A stretch of DNA of 64,000 nt from RGIG9060 sp045645985 (GTDB lineage: Bacteria; Spirochaetota; Spirochaetia; Treponematales; Treponemataceae). How positions within the stretch are numbered: the first letter of the stretch is position 1; each line of letters begins with the position of its first letter. Made by a program: the position numbers and the translations under genes. Location: contig JAZRJV010000020.1 in assembly GCA_045645985.1 (NCBI GenBank), positions 35,392 to 99,391 of the forward strand. Reading direction: 5' to 3'. Below, in pieces: positions 45,327-53,742 of the stretch. The notes under the pieces are model-generated. The model saw only the letters and a program-made list of their open reading frames with translations, did not search any database and was not told the DNA's origin.

Positions 45327-46169
45327 TTACAAAATTGGCTCACAATGACTCATAGCAACACGATAAAGAGTATTGGTTATATCTCTGTTCATTTGATATC
45401 GTGGAATACAAGTATTATTAACTAGATCACTAAAAGATTTAAATGATTTACCACAATGCTTACAAGTATATTCAGATTTTTCACTGCCTTCATATATTTG
45501 ATGGACCAAAGGCGTATGCTTAGAAGTTAGATATTCATTCATCCTTGTTCTTTGTAAACAAAAACCACTTGTTAATGAACGCGGATCTTTTTCAGATTTA
45601 CCACAATATTTACAATAGTAACGCCTTTGTTTTTTTTCTGCATCAGATACTGCAAAGGAATATTTTGCTATTGCGCCTAAAAGCAAAAATGGTGAAAAAG
45701 CGATAGTACCAATTACTTTTCCAGTTTTAGATAATATCTCTTTTCTTTTTTTATCTTTTTTATAATGTTCTACAGAACGCACCAAAACTTGTTGTAAATC
45801 ATTTAAAAGATATTCTGGAAACATAGCATTAACTCGCCTTGTAATCCATTCATCACCTAAATTGTCTCTTAAATAATAACTGATAAAAGATATAAATTCG
45901 TATCGTTTTAATAGTTCATTATATTCTTTAATATCTTCCAAGTCTTTTATAATTCGGTTGTTATATGTCATATTTTTGAATTTTTGAAATTTTCTTTTGG
46001 GGATAACTTCATTTATTTCTTTTTCAAGCGTTTCAAAATCACTTGTCATGAATCTTTCTGCAACAATGTCAAAAATACCTTCAACATTGTAGTCATCAAA
46101 CAAATCGTTTTCTGAACAATAAGTTAGCAATTTTGCTTTTAACTGCCGTAATTCATCTCTAGAAATCAT
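45327..46169 (-). CDS. zinc-finger hypothetical protein, 280 aa
   Basis: The N-terminal 140 residues are helical and unrecognised, followed by a short hydrophobic segment (VIGTIAFSPFLLLGAIAKY, residues 150-168). The C-terminus has two related zinc-finger units: YYCKYCGKSEKDP...SGFC and YTCKHCGKSFKSF...NNTC, each followed by an M-N helix. Repeated CxxCGKS with a distal Cys suggests duplicated fingers. It follows the amidohydrolase by ten bases with RBS AAGGAG, so the two are co-transcribed. Function unknown. Confidence 0.6.
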   Translation of the reverse strand: MISRDELRQLKAKLLTYCSENDLFDDYNVEGIFDIVAERFMTSDFETLEKEINEVIPKRKFQKFKNMTYNNRIIKDLEDIKEYNELLKRYEFISFISYYLRDNLGDEWITRRVNAMFPEYLLNDLQQVLVRSVEHYKKDKKRKEILSKTGKVIGTIAFSPFLLLGAIAKYSFAVSDAEKKQRRYYCKYCGKSEKDPRSLTSGFCLQRTRMNEYLTSKHTPLVHQIYEGSEKSEYTCKHCGKSFKSFSDLVNNTCIPRYQMNRDITNTLYRVAMSHCEPIL

Positions 46170-46179
46170 TTGTAGCTCC

Positions 46180-46920
46180 TTACTCGTAATTTAGATTTTT
46201 TAGAATTGCACAAGTTTCTTCATATTCTTTTGAAAGAGACCTGCTTTTGTTGAATAATAATTTGTTCCAATAATTGTTTATTGGGAAATCCGAACCAAAC
46301 AAAATTTTCTTTGTATCATTTATTTCTTTTTTTAATTGCTCAAAACTTTCTTTATTTATACAAGCAGTATCGCAAAAAACATTGTCGTATTTATTTACCA
46401 TTTGCGTAGTTTCAAAAACTGGATTTGAATGCGCCAGAATGATTTTTGCACCAGAAAAAATTTTAAAATATTTCTCGAATTTATTCGGTAAACAACTTTG
46501 ATTATCTGCACAATGAATTAAAATTTGTTTTTTATTTTCATGTGCCCAAAGAAAAATATCTTCGATTTGTTTTATATGTTTTTTATCCTGAAAATTCCAT
46601 TGATGTGCAAAAGAATGTAATTTAATTCCACAGTAATCAAAAGATGAAATTGCACTTTGAACACTTATATTTTCTTCCGCATATTTTGGAATATACCAAA
46701 GATACGGTTTTACTTTTAAGAAATTAGATTCATATTTTTGTGCATATTCTATCTCTTCTTCAATACCGATTAATTCAACATCATTTCTGCAAGTAGAAGT
46801 TGATGAATAATGAACTTCCGAGATTAATCCTGTTGATTCAATAACATCGAAAATTTCTAAAGCATCATAATATAGCTCGTTAAATTGTCCAATATGAACA
46901 TGATAATCTTTCATAAACAT
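46180..46920 (-). CDS. amidohydrolase-2/TatD-like metal-dependent hydrolase
   Basis: A 246-residue TIM-barrel hydrolase. DYHVHIG at the N-terminus gives the HxH motif, IKLHSFAHQ the metal-bridging region, ILIHCADNQ the next His, IILAHSNPVF the following His, and LFGSDFPINNYW the final Asp. This is the amidohydrolase_2 pattern. Substrate cannot be inferred. The upstream region is free of a strong Shine-Dalgarno site; an ATG two codons in (46914) is an alternative start. Confidence 0.8.
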   Translation of the reverse strand: MFMKDYHVHIGQFNELYYDALEIFDVIESTGLISEVHYSSTSTCRNDVELIGIEEEIEYAQKYESNFLKVKPYLWYIPKYAEENISVQSAISSFDYCGIKLHSFAHQWNFQDKKHIKQIEDIFLWAHENKKQILIHCADNQSCLPNKFEKYFKIFSGAKIILAHSNPVFETTQMVNKYDNVFCDTACINKESFEQLKKEINDTKKILFGSDFPINNYWNKLLFNKSRSLSKEYEETCAILKNLNYE

Positions 46921-46988
46921 AAATTAAATCTAAAAGCAAATTATTTTGCGATAAATTGCTTTTAGATTAGTTTTAAATATTTAGTGCA

Positions 46989-47180
46989 TTAGCACTGTTG
47001 CCAATCGTGTGATTTATTTTTATCACCACCACAGCCACCAAAATCCCAACTTCCAGGTCGTTTGGAAGAGTAAGATACGGCTCCACACTTTCTACATTGG
47101 TAAGTAGGTTGAGCTCCTACAAATCGTCCTGCACCCAAATTTACAGCATAATCCGGTCTTGCTGTTTTTACTAATTTCAT
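46989..47180 (-). CDS. small zinc-ribbon protein, 63 aa
   Basis: A 63-residue protein with YQCRKCGA near residue 28 and further cysteines in FGGCGGDKNKSHDWQQC, likely binding one zinc ion. ATG preceded by GGAGG. It is divergent from the Xre gene at 47341, and the array of operator-like repeats at 47207-47339 lies between them, so it is a likely target of that regulator. No family recognised. Confidence 0.65.
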   Translation of the reverse strand: MKLVKTARPDYAVNLGAGRFVGAQPTYQCRKCGAVSYSSKRPGSWDFGGCGGDKNKSHDWQQC

Positions 47181-47206
47181 AAGAAATCCTCCTAAATTAT
47201 TTTTTT

Positions 47207-47339
47207 ACAAACTAAAAGTTTGTATATTTATACTAATAGCAGTTATAAATTTTGTCAACTAAAAGTTTGTTTTTTACAACTATTAGTGTGTTGAATATAT
47301 AAAAAACTACCAGTATTGTTTTATTAACTAGTAGCGTGT
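47207..47339. repeat. array of six operator-like repeats between a zinc-ribbon gene and an Xre gene
   Basis: Six 13-bp units of consensus ACTAnnAGYnTGT start at 47211, 47232, 47258, 47279, 47306 and 47327; spacings are 21, 26, 21, 27 and 21 bases, so three pairs two helical turns apart. The first unit is part of the perfect palindrome ACAAACT-AAA-AGTTTGT (47207-47223). The last unit ends at the base before the Xre start codon, leaving no room for a Shine-Dalgarno site. Confidence 0.7.
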
Positions 47340-47340
47340 T

Positions 47341-47664
47341 ATGAAAAAAGAAGAAGAAATTAGAACTATTTTTGCAAAAAATATTAAGTTCTACAGAAAA
47401 AAACTTAAACTATCTCAAATGGAACTGGCAACAAAAGCAGGAATTACCACAAATTTTATTAATGATATAGAAAATGGTAAAAAATGGGTTTCTCCTAGTA
47501 CCTTAGCCAAGTTATGTGAAGTTCTAGAAATTGAGCCATACAAATTATTTTTGGAAGTAGATTTTGAAGAAAAATCTTCTAATAAAATCATTAATCAGTT
47601 TTGTTCTGAACTTTCAAATGATATTTTAATCATGCTCAACGAGATTTCTAACAAATACAAATAA
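47341..47664 (+). CDS. Xre-family regulator, 107 aa
   Basis: An HTH_3 domain at residues 10-65 (FYRKKLKLSQMELATKAGITTNFINDIENGKKWVSPSTLAKLCEVLEI) with a short helical C-terminus. The ATG directly follows an operator-like repeat, so translation is either leaderless or weak. The repeat array before it suggests strong autorepression and control of the divergent zinc-ribbon gene. A palindrome with the same AAACTAnnAGTTT core is found before the AAA gene at 56282. Confidence 0.85.
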   Translation: MKKEEEIRTIFAKNIKFYRKKLKLSQMELATKAGITTNFINDIENGKKWVSPSTLAKLCEVLEIEPYKLFLEVDFEEKSSNKIINQFCSELSNDILIMLNEISNKYK

Positions 47665-47748
47665 TTTTGCTTAATTGTTTTATGTAAGTTGAATATAGCT
47701 ATTATTATTTAAAAATCAAAGTTTATAATTCAAATTTATATAAATATG

Positions 47749-47890
47749 TTTTATCGTACTGATAAAATATCGTCGGATTTTTGATTCCCCAAAATTTTGA
47801 GATTTTTGTAAAACAAAACATCAAATAACAAAAATTTCTTATGTATATATTTTATCGACCTAGTAAAATATCGTCGGATTTTTGATTCCT
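47749..47890 (+). repeat. pair of direct repeats, about 40 bp
   Basis: Copies at 47749-47788 and 47849-47889 share TTTTATCG, then GTAAAAT-like and TATCGTCGGATTTTTGATTCC, about 100 bases apart. Each has a small inverted repeat at its left end (TTTTATC/GATAAAA in copy 1, degenerate in copy 2). They fill the gap between two convergent genes and may be terminators or remnants of a mobile repeat. Confidence 0.6.
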
Positions 47891-47900
47891 ATAAAATCTC

Positions 47901-48965
47901 TTAAAATGATTTAAATAAATAACGGAATAACGCGCCTCGTTGTTTTACATCAATAAAATAATTGTTTTCTGCAAAGTAACAAAGAAGCAAATCTTCTTTT
48001 AAAAAGTCGGTAAACAAACAATTTGATTTTTGGAACAGAGTTTTTATTTCTTCTAAGGACAATCCCAACGCAAGACTAAAATATATCAAAAACTGACGGT
48101 CAATTTTTCGGTTTGTACCAAGTAAAAAATATTCATAAGGTGGTTTGTATTCAAAGTCGGTAATTTTATTTCCCTTATAATATTCAATCATCATTGAAAT
48201 TTTATGAATGGAAAATTTTGATTTTTTTATCAGTTTATTTATGTATTTCAACGCACTTTCCGGAAAACAATCCGAATCAGATGGTAAATATCCAAACAAA
48301 TTGAACAGCGTTTTTTTGTCAACATTTCTGGCAGAAAGTTTCAAATCATTTTTAGAAAAAGACAAAATGTGCTTATACGAAACATATCCATTTTCAAACC
48401 ACTTATAAAATTTTGAAAGTCCGTTTGTGGTAAGGCGATTCATATTTGCAATTTTATGCTCGTTGTACTTGTTTTTTATTTCAAAAAATTTTTCTGTAAG
48501 ATTTGTGGCAATATCTGTTAGCGAAGAGTCTTTCAGATGTTCTTCATAATATTCTTCAAAGTTGTCTGTCAAATTTCTAAGATTTTCTTCGGACAAAGTT
48601 TTGTAATCAAATTTTGCTCCAACCTCTTTTGCTATTGCAGAAAGTTTTTCGCCAACGGAATTAAAGTTTTCTTTTGAAGTTTCCAATATAAAAATATCAA
48701 TATTTTTCTTTTTGTACTTTCCGTAAATTTTTACTCGAGATTTTATCGCTTCTTCAATATTCTTTTTAGTGCGAGAAGGATTTCTACCTTCCAACTTTTT
48801 AAAGTCTGAATACTTAATCAAATAATCGTTATTATACGGAGTTTTGTGAGAATGGACTTCATGAAAAAGAGGAGTTCGAAGGTCCTTTATTTGCGAAACT
48901 GTTTGCAACTGACCTGAGAAAAGATATTTTTTAATAAGCGATTTAGATGGAATTAGGTATAGCAT
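47901..48965 (-). CDS. hypothetical protein with C-terminal HTH-like domain, 354 aa
   Basis: A soluble, lysine-rich protein. The N-terminal 60 residues are mixed; residues 90-180 are helical. The C-terminal 60 residues (QFLIYFSLALGLSLEEIKTLFQKSNCLF, then FLKEDLLLCYFAENN) have the pattern of the winged/Xre-like domains fused to bacterial signalling and conflict proteins, with a LALGLSLEE helix pair. No enzyme motif recognised in the N-terminal part. Stand-alone gene. Confidence 0.55.
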   Translation of the reverse strand: MLYLIPSKSLIKKYLFSGQLQTVSQIKDLRTPLFHEVHSHKTPYNNDYLIKYSDFKKLEGRNPSRTKKNIEEAIKSRVKIYGKYKKKNIDIFILETSKENFNSVGEKLSAIAKEVGAKFDYKTLSEENLRNLTDNFEEYYEEHLKDSSLTDIATNLTEKFFEIKNKYNEHKIANMNRLTTNGLSKFYKWFENGYVSYKHILSFSKNDLKLSARNVDKKTLFNLFGYLPSDSDCFPESALKYINKLIKKSKFSIHKISMMIEYYKGNKITDFEYKPPYEYFLLGTNRKIDRQFLIYFSLALGLSLEEIKTLFQKSNCLFTDFLKEDLLLCYFAENNYFIDVKQRGALFRYLFKSF

Positions 48966-49079
48966 AAGTGTTGTATTTTTTGGGTTGAGGATGATTACAA
49001 CCCAGCTTATTTTTCCCTGTTATTAAAATTTTCCAAAGCAAAATTCGGAAAGTTTCAAAAAAATTGAATCAACAAAATT

Positions 49080-49730
49080 CTATTCAATTAGTTTTTTTAT
49101 AATTTTTTTTGATTCCTTAAACATTTTCATTGTTTCATTGTTATATTTCTCATTAGAACTTCTTCCTAAAAAATAGGAAACTTGTCCATTATTTCCTCCA
49201 GATGGGTGTGGAATCGATAAAATTTTTACACTACTGTCTATTATTCCTTCTTTTTGTAATTCATCAATAATAATCTTAATTTTTTTTCCTAAGGCAATGA
49301 TTATTCTCAAGTTTTTGTATTTTTTACAATCATTTTTAAATCCATTTTCAAATTCATTTTTTAATTGTTTATTTTTATTGATTTTTTGAGTTTCATTGAA
49401 TGGAGTTTTACTTTCATTATTTTCATAAACTGCATTTTTTAATAAAGAAGTCATTTCTACTCTAGAAAAATCGTCTTCCCACAAGGATTTACAATCTTTA
49501 ATATTTAAAAATTTGTTTAATAAAATATAATTTAATTCATCAATTAAATTTTTTCGCATTAAAGTTCCTGAAAATGCATACTTTCTTTTTAATTCTTTTT
49601 TTGATAATCTTTTTGCATCTTCAACATCAACAGCCTGATTCGGACCTGGAGTAATTCCTAAAATCATTACTTCGGCATCTTTGTTTACATAATCAAAATA
49701 TGATTTTTCAATAATGTATAATTCTTTCAT
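49080..49730 (-). CDS. uracil-DNA glycosylase-superfamily protein
   Basis: A 216-residue protein with the UDG-like motifs: MILGITPGPNQA near residue 23 (motif 1), IIALGK near residue 145 and SIPHPSGGN near residue 173 (motif 2/3). The catalytic Asp/Asn of motif 1 is replaced by a TPGPNQ stretch, so activity may differ from classical uracil removal. Such divergent UDG-like proteins occur in defence and repair islands. It starts after an AGGA-type site. Confidence 0.65.
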   Translation of the reverse strand: MKELYIIEKSYFDYVNKDAEVMILGITPGPNQAVDVEDAKRLSKKELKRKYAFSGTLMRKNLIDELNYILLNKFLNIKDCKSLWEDDFSRVEMTSLLKNAVYENNESKTPFNETQKINKNKQLKNEFENGFKNDCKKYKNLRIIIALGKKIKIIIDELQKEGIIDSSVKILSIPHPSGGNNGQVSYFLGRSSNEKYNNETMKMFKESKKIIKKLIE

Positions 49731-49834
49731 TTTCTATCCTCCTAAAAATAATTCTACCACACAATTTACAATCTGTAAAATTTCTCTACAAATATAATCT
49801 TAGGAACCAGTCATCTTTCGTTGTTTTTTTGATC

Positions 49835-49870
49835 CCCCAGAATAATCGATTTTTAAGAATTATCCTGGGG
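49835..49870. terminator. hairpin downstream of the LRR gene
   Basis: CCCCAG and CTGGGG with inner AATAAT/ATTAT form a stem-loop directly after the frameshifted LRR gene. A T-run is present only on the plus-strand side, so it is a weak or reverse-oriented terminator. Confidence 0.5.
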
Positions 49871-49880
49871 CGTATTTGTT

Positions 49881-50710
49881 TTAATCTTGATTATTTATCA
49901 AAATCTGTTTGCCTTCTAGTGTGTAAAATGATAACGAAGGGCTGCATCCTGTAAAAGCATTTTTTTCAACTTTTACATTTGGCGGAATAATTACAGATTC
50001 TAAAGAAGTACATCCTTCGAATGCCTCACTTCAATTTCAGTCAAACTATTTGGTAATACAATCTTTTTTAAGGATTCGCATCCAAAAAAAGCGCCTTCAC
50101 CTATTATCGTAACGCCTTCTGGAATTATTACTTTCTCTAAAGTTTTACATTGAGAAAAAGCATCCGCTGCAATTCCAGCAACTCCTTGCGGAATAGATAT
50201 TTCTGAAACATCTTTTATAGGTCCTAAAAACCAATCTTCTTTTATACAAATATTTCCTATTTCAATTTTTTCACCTTCTGGAGTGTAAAAAGAAAATGAT
50301 AGACTACAATTTGAAAAAGCTCCAACTTCTATTTTTGTTCCGCTACTTGAAATAACAACATTGTTCAGCATCGTACATCCAAAGAATGCTTTTGCTTCGA
50401 TTTTTTTTACACTTTTTGGAATAATTACATTTGTTAATGATGTACAATTTTGGAATACCTTGGATTCTATCGAAACCACACTATCCGGAAGATTTATACT
50501 CGTTAGCATTCTACAATCCTTGAACGCCCTATATCCAATTTTTACCACACCATTTGGAATGATAACACTTGCTAAATTTCTGCAATTACAGAATGCAAAG
50601 TCTTCAATTTCTGTAACACCCTCTGGAATAACTGCTTCTGTAATCTCTTTATTTTTTACTTTTACTAAAACACCATTTTCAATTTCAAATAATTCATTTT
50701 CTTTGCTCAT
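49881..50710 (-). pseudogene. BspA-like LRR_5 protein with a 3' frameshift
   Basis: From the ATG at 50710 the frame encodes repeated LRR_5 units (TEIEDFAFCNCRNLASVIIPNGV and similar). It runs to about 50026, where it shifts into a stop (VRHSKDVLL). One base of insertion restores the frame into EAFEGCTSLESVIIPPNVKVE and a conserved-looking end (FYTLEGKQILINNQD) stopping at 49881. A missing T in GAAGTGAGG would explain it. The cause may be a real mutation, phase variation or an assembly error. The product would be a secreted or intracellular LRR protein, with no signal peptide at the given start. Confidence 0.75.
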
Positions 50711-50837
50711 AACCTACTCCTAGAAAGTTTGTTTTTGTAAACTTGATATCAATATTTACATTAAGGAATATAGATTGATTTTTTACAAAGTCAAATTTTA
50801 GTGAGAAAAATCACAACATTTCCATACCAAGAAAAAT

Positions 50838-50865
50838 TTGACTTTTCAAAATTTTTCGCTATATT
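50838..50865 (+). promoter_or_regulatory. promoter of the gene at 50896
   Basis: TTGACT (50838-50843), 16 bases, TATATT (50860-50865), same context as the promoters at 30377, 42849 and 43291. Confidence 0.65.
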
Positions 50866-50895
50866 AATCATACAAACTTCAAAAAAGGACTTTTT

Positions 50896-51639
50896 ATGAA
50901 CGACAACTTTTACAAAGATAGATACAAAGCAACTCAACTTTCATTTGAAAACATAAAAATTGTTGAAATTCGAGAATTATATCAATTATTTAAAATTAGA
51001 GAAAATTCAGATACATCTGGTTCAATTAAAATTCAAGACAGTATAGAACCTTTAGGCGATTTAATAGAACAAGATTATTTAGATTATGTTGTATTTTATC
51101 ATGATGAATCTTGCAATGCACAAAAACTAAAATCACTTATTGATGAATACAAAAAAGAAGCGGTTTGCGTTATCGGGTGCTGTTCAAATCAAACTGAAAA
51201 TTCATCATTAACTGCCGAAGAAAAAAATTTGTTCGACCTATACTGTTCTCATCCTTGCTCCGAAAACGATTTAGAAAATTTGATAGAATTATTGCTTTCA
51301 GTACGAACTGGCTTTACACATGGATTCCCTGAAAATATAAAAGAGCTTCGCATAAATGAAACAAATAATTTATTTTCAATTAAATACGCAACTTTTTCTG
51401 ACATAAACGAAATTGCCCAAAAGTATACAAAATTGATAAGCGAAAAAAACTTCGATTCAGAGCCAGTAAAATTTAAAAATTATTTTCTAAGTATTTTTTG
51501 CAAAAAGGATGATTCCAACTTAATAAATGTTGATAAGTTTTTACGAAATCGAAAATTTGAAGATGACGAATTGCTTATGTATACAGTGATAGAAGATGAT
51601 TCTTTTGACAATCAAAAAATCGTAGTTTTATGTTCATAA
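50896..51639 (+). CDS. hypothetical protein (duplicated family), 247 aa
   Basis: An acidic soluble protein with no recognised domain. It is the intact copy of a locally duplicated family: residues about 44-70 (SGSIKIQDSIEPLGDLIEQ, then DYLDYVVFYHD) match the remnant at 52434-52568. Its last residues (DDSFDNQKIVVLCS) match the end of that remnant. Start after AAAGGA; own promoter. Together with the next gene it forms a two-gene unit of unknown role. Confidence 0.55.
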   Translation: MNDNFYKDRYKATQLSFENIKIVEIRELYQLFKIRENSDTSGSIKIQDSIEPLGDLIEQDYLDYVVFYHDESCNAQKLKSLIDEYKKEAVCVIGCCSNQTENSSLTAEEKNLFDLYCSHPCSENDLENLIELLLSVRTGFTHGFPENIKELRINETNNLFSIKYATFSDINEIAQKYTKLISEKNFDSEPVKFKNYFLSIFCKKDDSNLINVDKFLRNRKFEDDELLMYTVIEDDSFDNQKIVVLCS

Positions 51640-51661
51640 TTTTAGTCAAAGGATTTTCAAA

Positions 51662-52138
51662 ATGAAAGAAAAAATTCACATAGACGCCGATGGAAGCAAA
51701 ATCATAACCATATACGATGACGAAAGAAAAGAATTGTATCAAAAATATCCATCTGGAGCTGACGGAGATTTTATCGAGGAAAATTTTTACAATGAAAAAA
51801 AACAACTTGTAAGCAAAGTTTGTTATTTAGCTTATGAAATATCAGAATTTGGAACAGAAGCTTTAGAAGGCACATTTTACAAAGAATTCACTTTCGAAGG
51901 AAAAAAACAAGGATTTTGGATAGAAGAATTCGCCAGAGAAAATTATGTAAATGGAAAAAAAGTATACGAATTTTATGGTGGTGACGAAAAATGGTTTAAC
52001 TATGATACAAACGAAAATTTGATTCATTCCGTAGATTCCAAAGGCAACGAAAAATTTTACGAATACGATTTTTCCGGAAATTTAATCCGAATAAAAAATT
52101 TCATCCCAAAGAAAGATTTTTCGGATGAGGATGATTAA
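51662..52138 (+). CDS. hypothetical YD/MORN-like protein, 158 aa
   Basis: Starts 22 bases after the previous gene. The pattern is of short repeated strands (GTFYKEFTFEGKKQGFWIEEFA; WFNYDTNENLIHSVDSKGNEKF; YEYDFSGNLIRIKNF) resembling YD or MORN-type repeats found in toxin-immunity and cell-surface proteins. No signal peptide. It could be an immunity-like partner for the upstream gene; that is speculation. Confidence 0.5.
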   Translation: MKEKIHIDADGSKIITIYDDERKELYQKYPSGADGDFIEENFYNEKKQLVSKVCYLAYEISEFGTEALEGTFYKEFTFEGKKQGFWIEEFARENYVNGKKVYEFYGGDEKWFNYDTNENLIHSVDSKGNEKFYEYDFSGNLIRIKNFIPKKDFSDEDD

Positions 52139-52444
52139 AATTTCTAAAGTTGTAGCCTTTACAAGAAGTCTTTGAGCTGTTTTATCTTCTACATTCAACA
52201 CCTTTGCTGCTTCAGATTTTTTTATAGCCTCGTTTATTTTTAGATATTCAATTATCTGTAACAATCTTTCTTTATCTTTATTAGACATTTTATTGGACAT
52301 TTTTTCCTCTAAAGAAAATTTATTTTCTAAAGCCAAGTTATGTTTTTTCATTAATTCCAAATAAAAATTAGAAGCAAAGCACCGGGCAGTTACTCCTCCC
52401 AAAGATAAATCTATTTCTGGCAATTTTGCATTTTCTTCTGGCAC
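52139..52444 (-). pseudogene. C-terminal fragment of an AlbA/HATPase protein
   Basis: A minus-strand remnant encoding EENAKLPEIDLSLGGVTARC, identical in this part to the AlbA-domain gene at 20385-21773, then a divergent end with a MSNKMSNK linker and a winged-helix segment. The linker is a 4-residue tandem, analogous in position to the GLNE tandem of the intact gene. The 5' part is missing at 52440, where it joins a plus-strand fragment of the 50896 gene family. Confidence 0.7.
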
Positions 52445-52568
52445 AATTAAAATTCAAGATATTGTAGAATCCGTTGATGATACAATTGAAGAAGAATATT
52501 TACACTATGTAATAATTTATCATGATAATTCTTTTGACAATCCCAAGCTGATAGTTTTATGTTCATAA
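52434..52568 (+). pseudogene. chimeric remnant of the gene-50896 family
   Basis: Codons read GTIKIQDIVESVDDTIEEEY and LHYVIIYHDNSFDNPKLIVLCS before the stop. The first part matches an internal segment and the second part the extreme C-terminus of the protein at 50896-51639, so a central stretch of about 180 residues was deleted. The 3' flank also matches the flank after 51639. Confidence 0.7.
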
Positions 52569-52613
52569 ATTTAGTTAATGGAATTACAAATTAAGGAAGA
52601 GACAAGAGTTTGA

Positions 52614-53438
52614 TTATCCCTCGCATAATAATTTTTTTTGAACTTCCAATTTGATTTGTGAAATGAAAGACAAGTAAAATTCTTCAATCAATTCTTTATC
52701 AATATTTCCAAATTTCTTTATTTGTTCCTTTTTTAATTGTTCATATTCTTCTATTGATAAATGTGGTCCAAGTCTTTCTTTCTCTTTTTTAGAGCCATAT
52801 TTCAATATTCTAGACAGTCTATCGTACAAATCATATTTAATTCTGTTTAGTCTTCCAAGGATATTTATTCTATGATTTACAAAAGCTTCAAGAATGATTT
52901 TCAAGTCATAATCTGATTTATCTTTTAAGATTTCATGGATTTTTTCATCAGAGATTTCTCTATCATTTATATAACAGTTTATCGCTTCAAAAACATCAGA
53001 AATATCATGGGATGAATATCCATTGCCTCCGTTACAAAGGAAATTTGGGAATAGCGAGGACAAAACAGAATCTTGAGTATAATCTGTTCCTTCTTGACCT
53101 TCAAACATGTTAGAAAAGATACGAGTTATACATATTTCTTTATTCTTATTTATGCGTAGCAACGGATATTTTAGATTCATGAAACCATTTAATATATCGT
53201 TTAACTCATTGTCAGAAAAAGTTGATAATTTATTTCTCTTTAATTCTTTTTTTATCTCGCCAAAAGTAAAACCATGTTCATAAGTTATAATATCTTCATA
53301 TTCTGGACTTTTATCAACAAAATAGATTGCAAATAAAACTCTTCTTTGCTTATACGAAAGTCCATCCCGAATATCAAATTCTATCTTATTTTTTTTTATT
53401 TTTGTTGAAACCTCTTTTTTATTGTAAAGCCAAAACAT
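52614..53438 (-). CDS. hypothetical protein, 274 aa
   Basis: Start set at 53438 (MFWLYNKKEVSTK) by GGGGGA upstream; the longer frame reads as noncoding before this. The protein is helical, with a winged-helix-like segment (SYKQRRVLFAIYFVDKSPE, then GFTFGEIKKELKRNKL). The C-terminus is a long polar helix (SIEEYEQLKKEQIKKFGN). No family recognised. Confidence 0.5.
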   Translation of the reverse strand: MFWLYNKKEVSTKIKKNKIEFDIRDGLSYKQRRVLFAIYFVDKSPEYEDIITYEHGFTFGEIKKELKRNKLSTFSDNELNDILNGFMNLKYPLLRINKNKEICITRIFSNMFEGQEGTDYTQDSVLSSLFPNFLCNGGNGYSSHDISDVFEAINCYINDREISDEKIHEILKDKSDYDLKIILEAFVNHRINILGRLNRIKYDLYDRLSRILKYGSKKEKERLGPHLSIEEYEQLKKEQIKKFGNIDKELIEEFYLSFISQIKLEVQKKLLCEG

Positions 53439-53742
53439 ATATTTCCCCCATATTTGAAATTTAATCGAAAGTTTTTCTAATAAAACAATCCTTTTAATTC
53501 TATCACCTTTAAAGTTAATATATATGATTATTGGCAAAAATCAATAAGTTTTTTCGAGTAAAGTTTTTTTTCTTCAATGCTCTGAAGTTATTTTTGAAAA
53601 AATAAAATCTCTTTTATAGGCTTTTCAAAAAGGTCGCTTAATAAAATGAGATTTTCCAACACTGGCAAGGATTTTCCTTTTTGCCAATGATACAATCAAG
53701 TTTCAATTGAACTTGAGCAAATCCTTCTGACAACCACCGATT

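Noticed and set aside
52082..52138. C-terminal extension of the AlbA fragment past 52139
   Set aside because: These codons are antisense to the end of the gene at 51662 and do not match the AlbA family.
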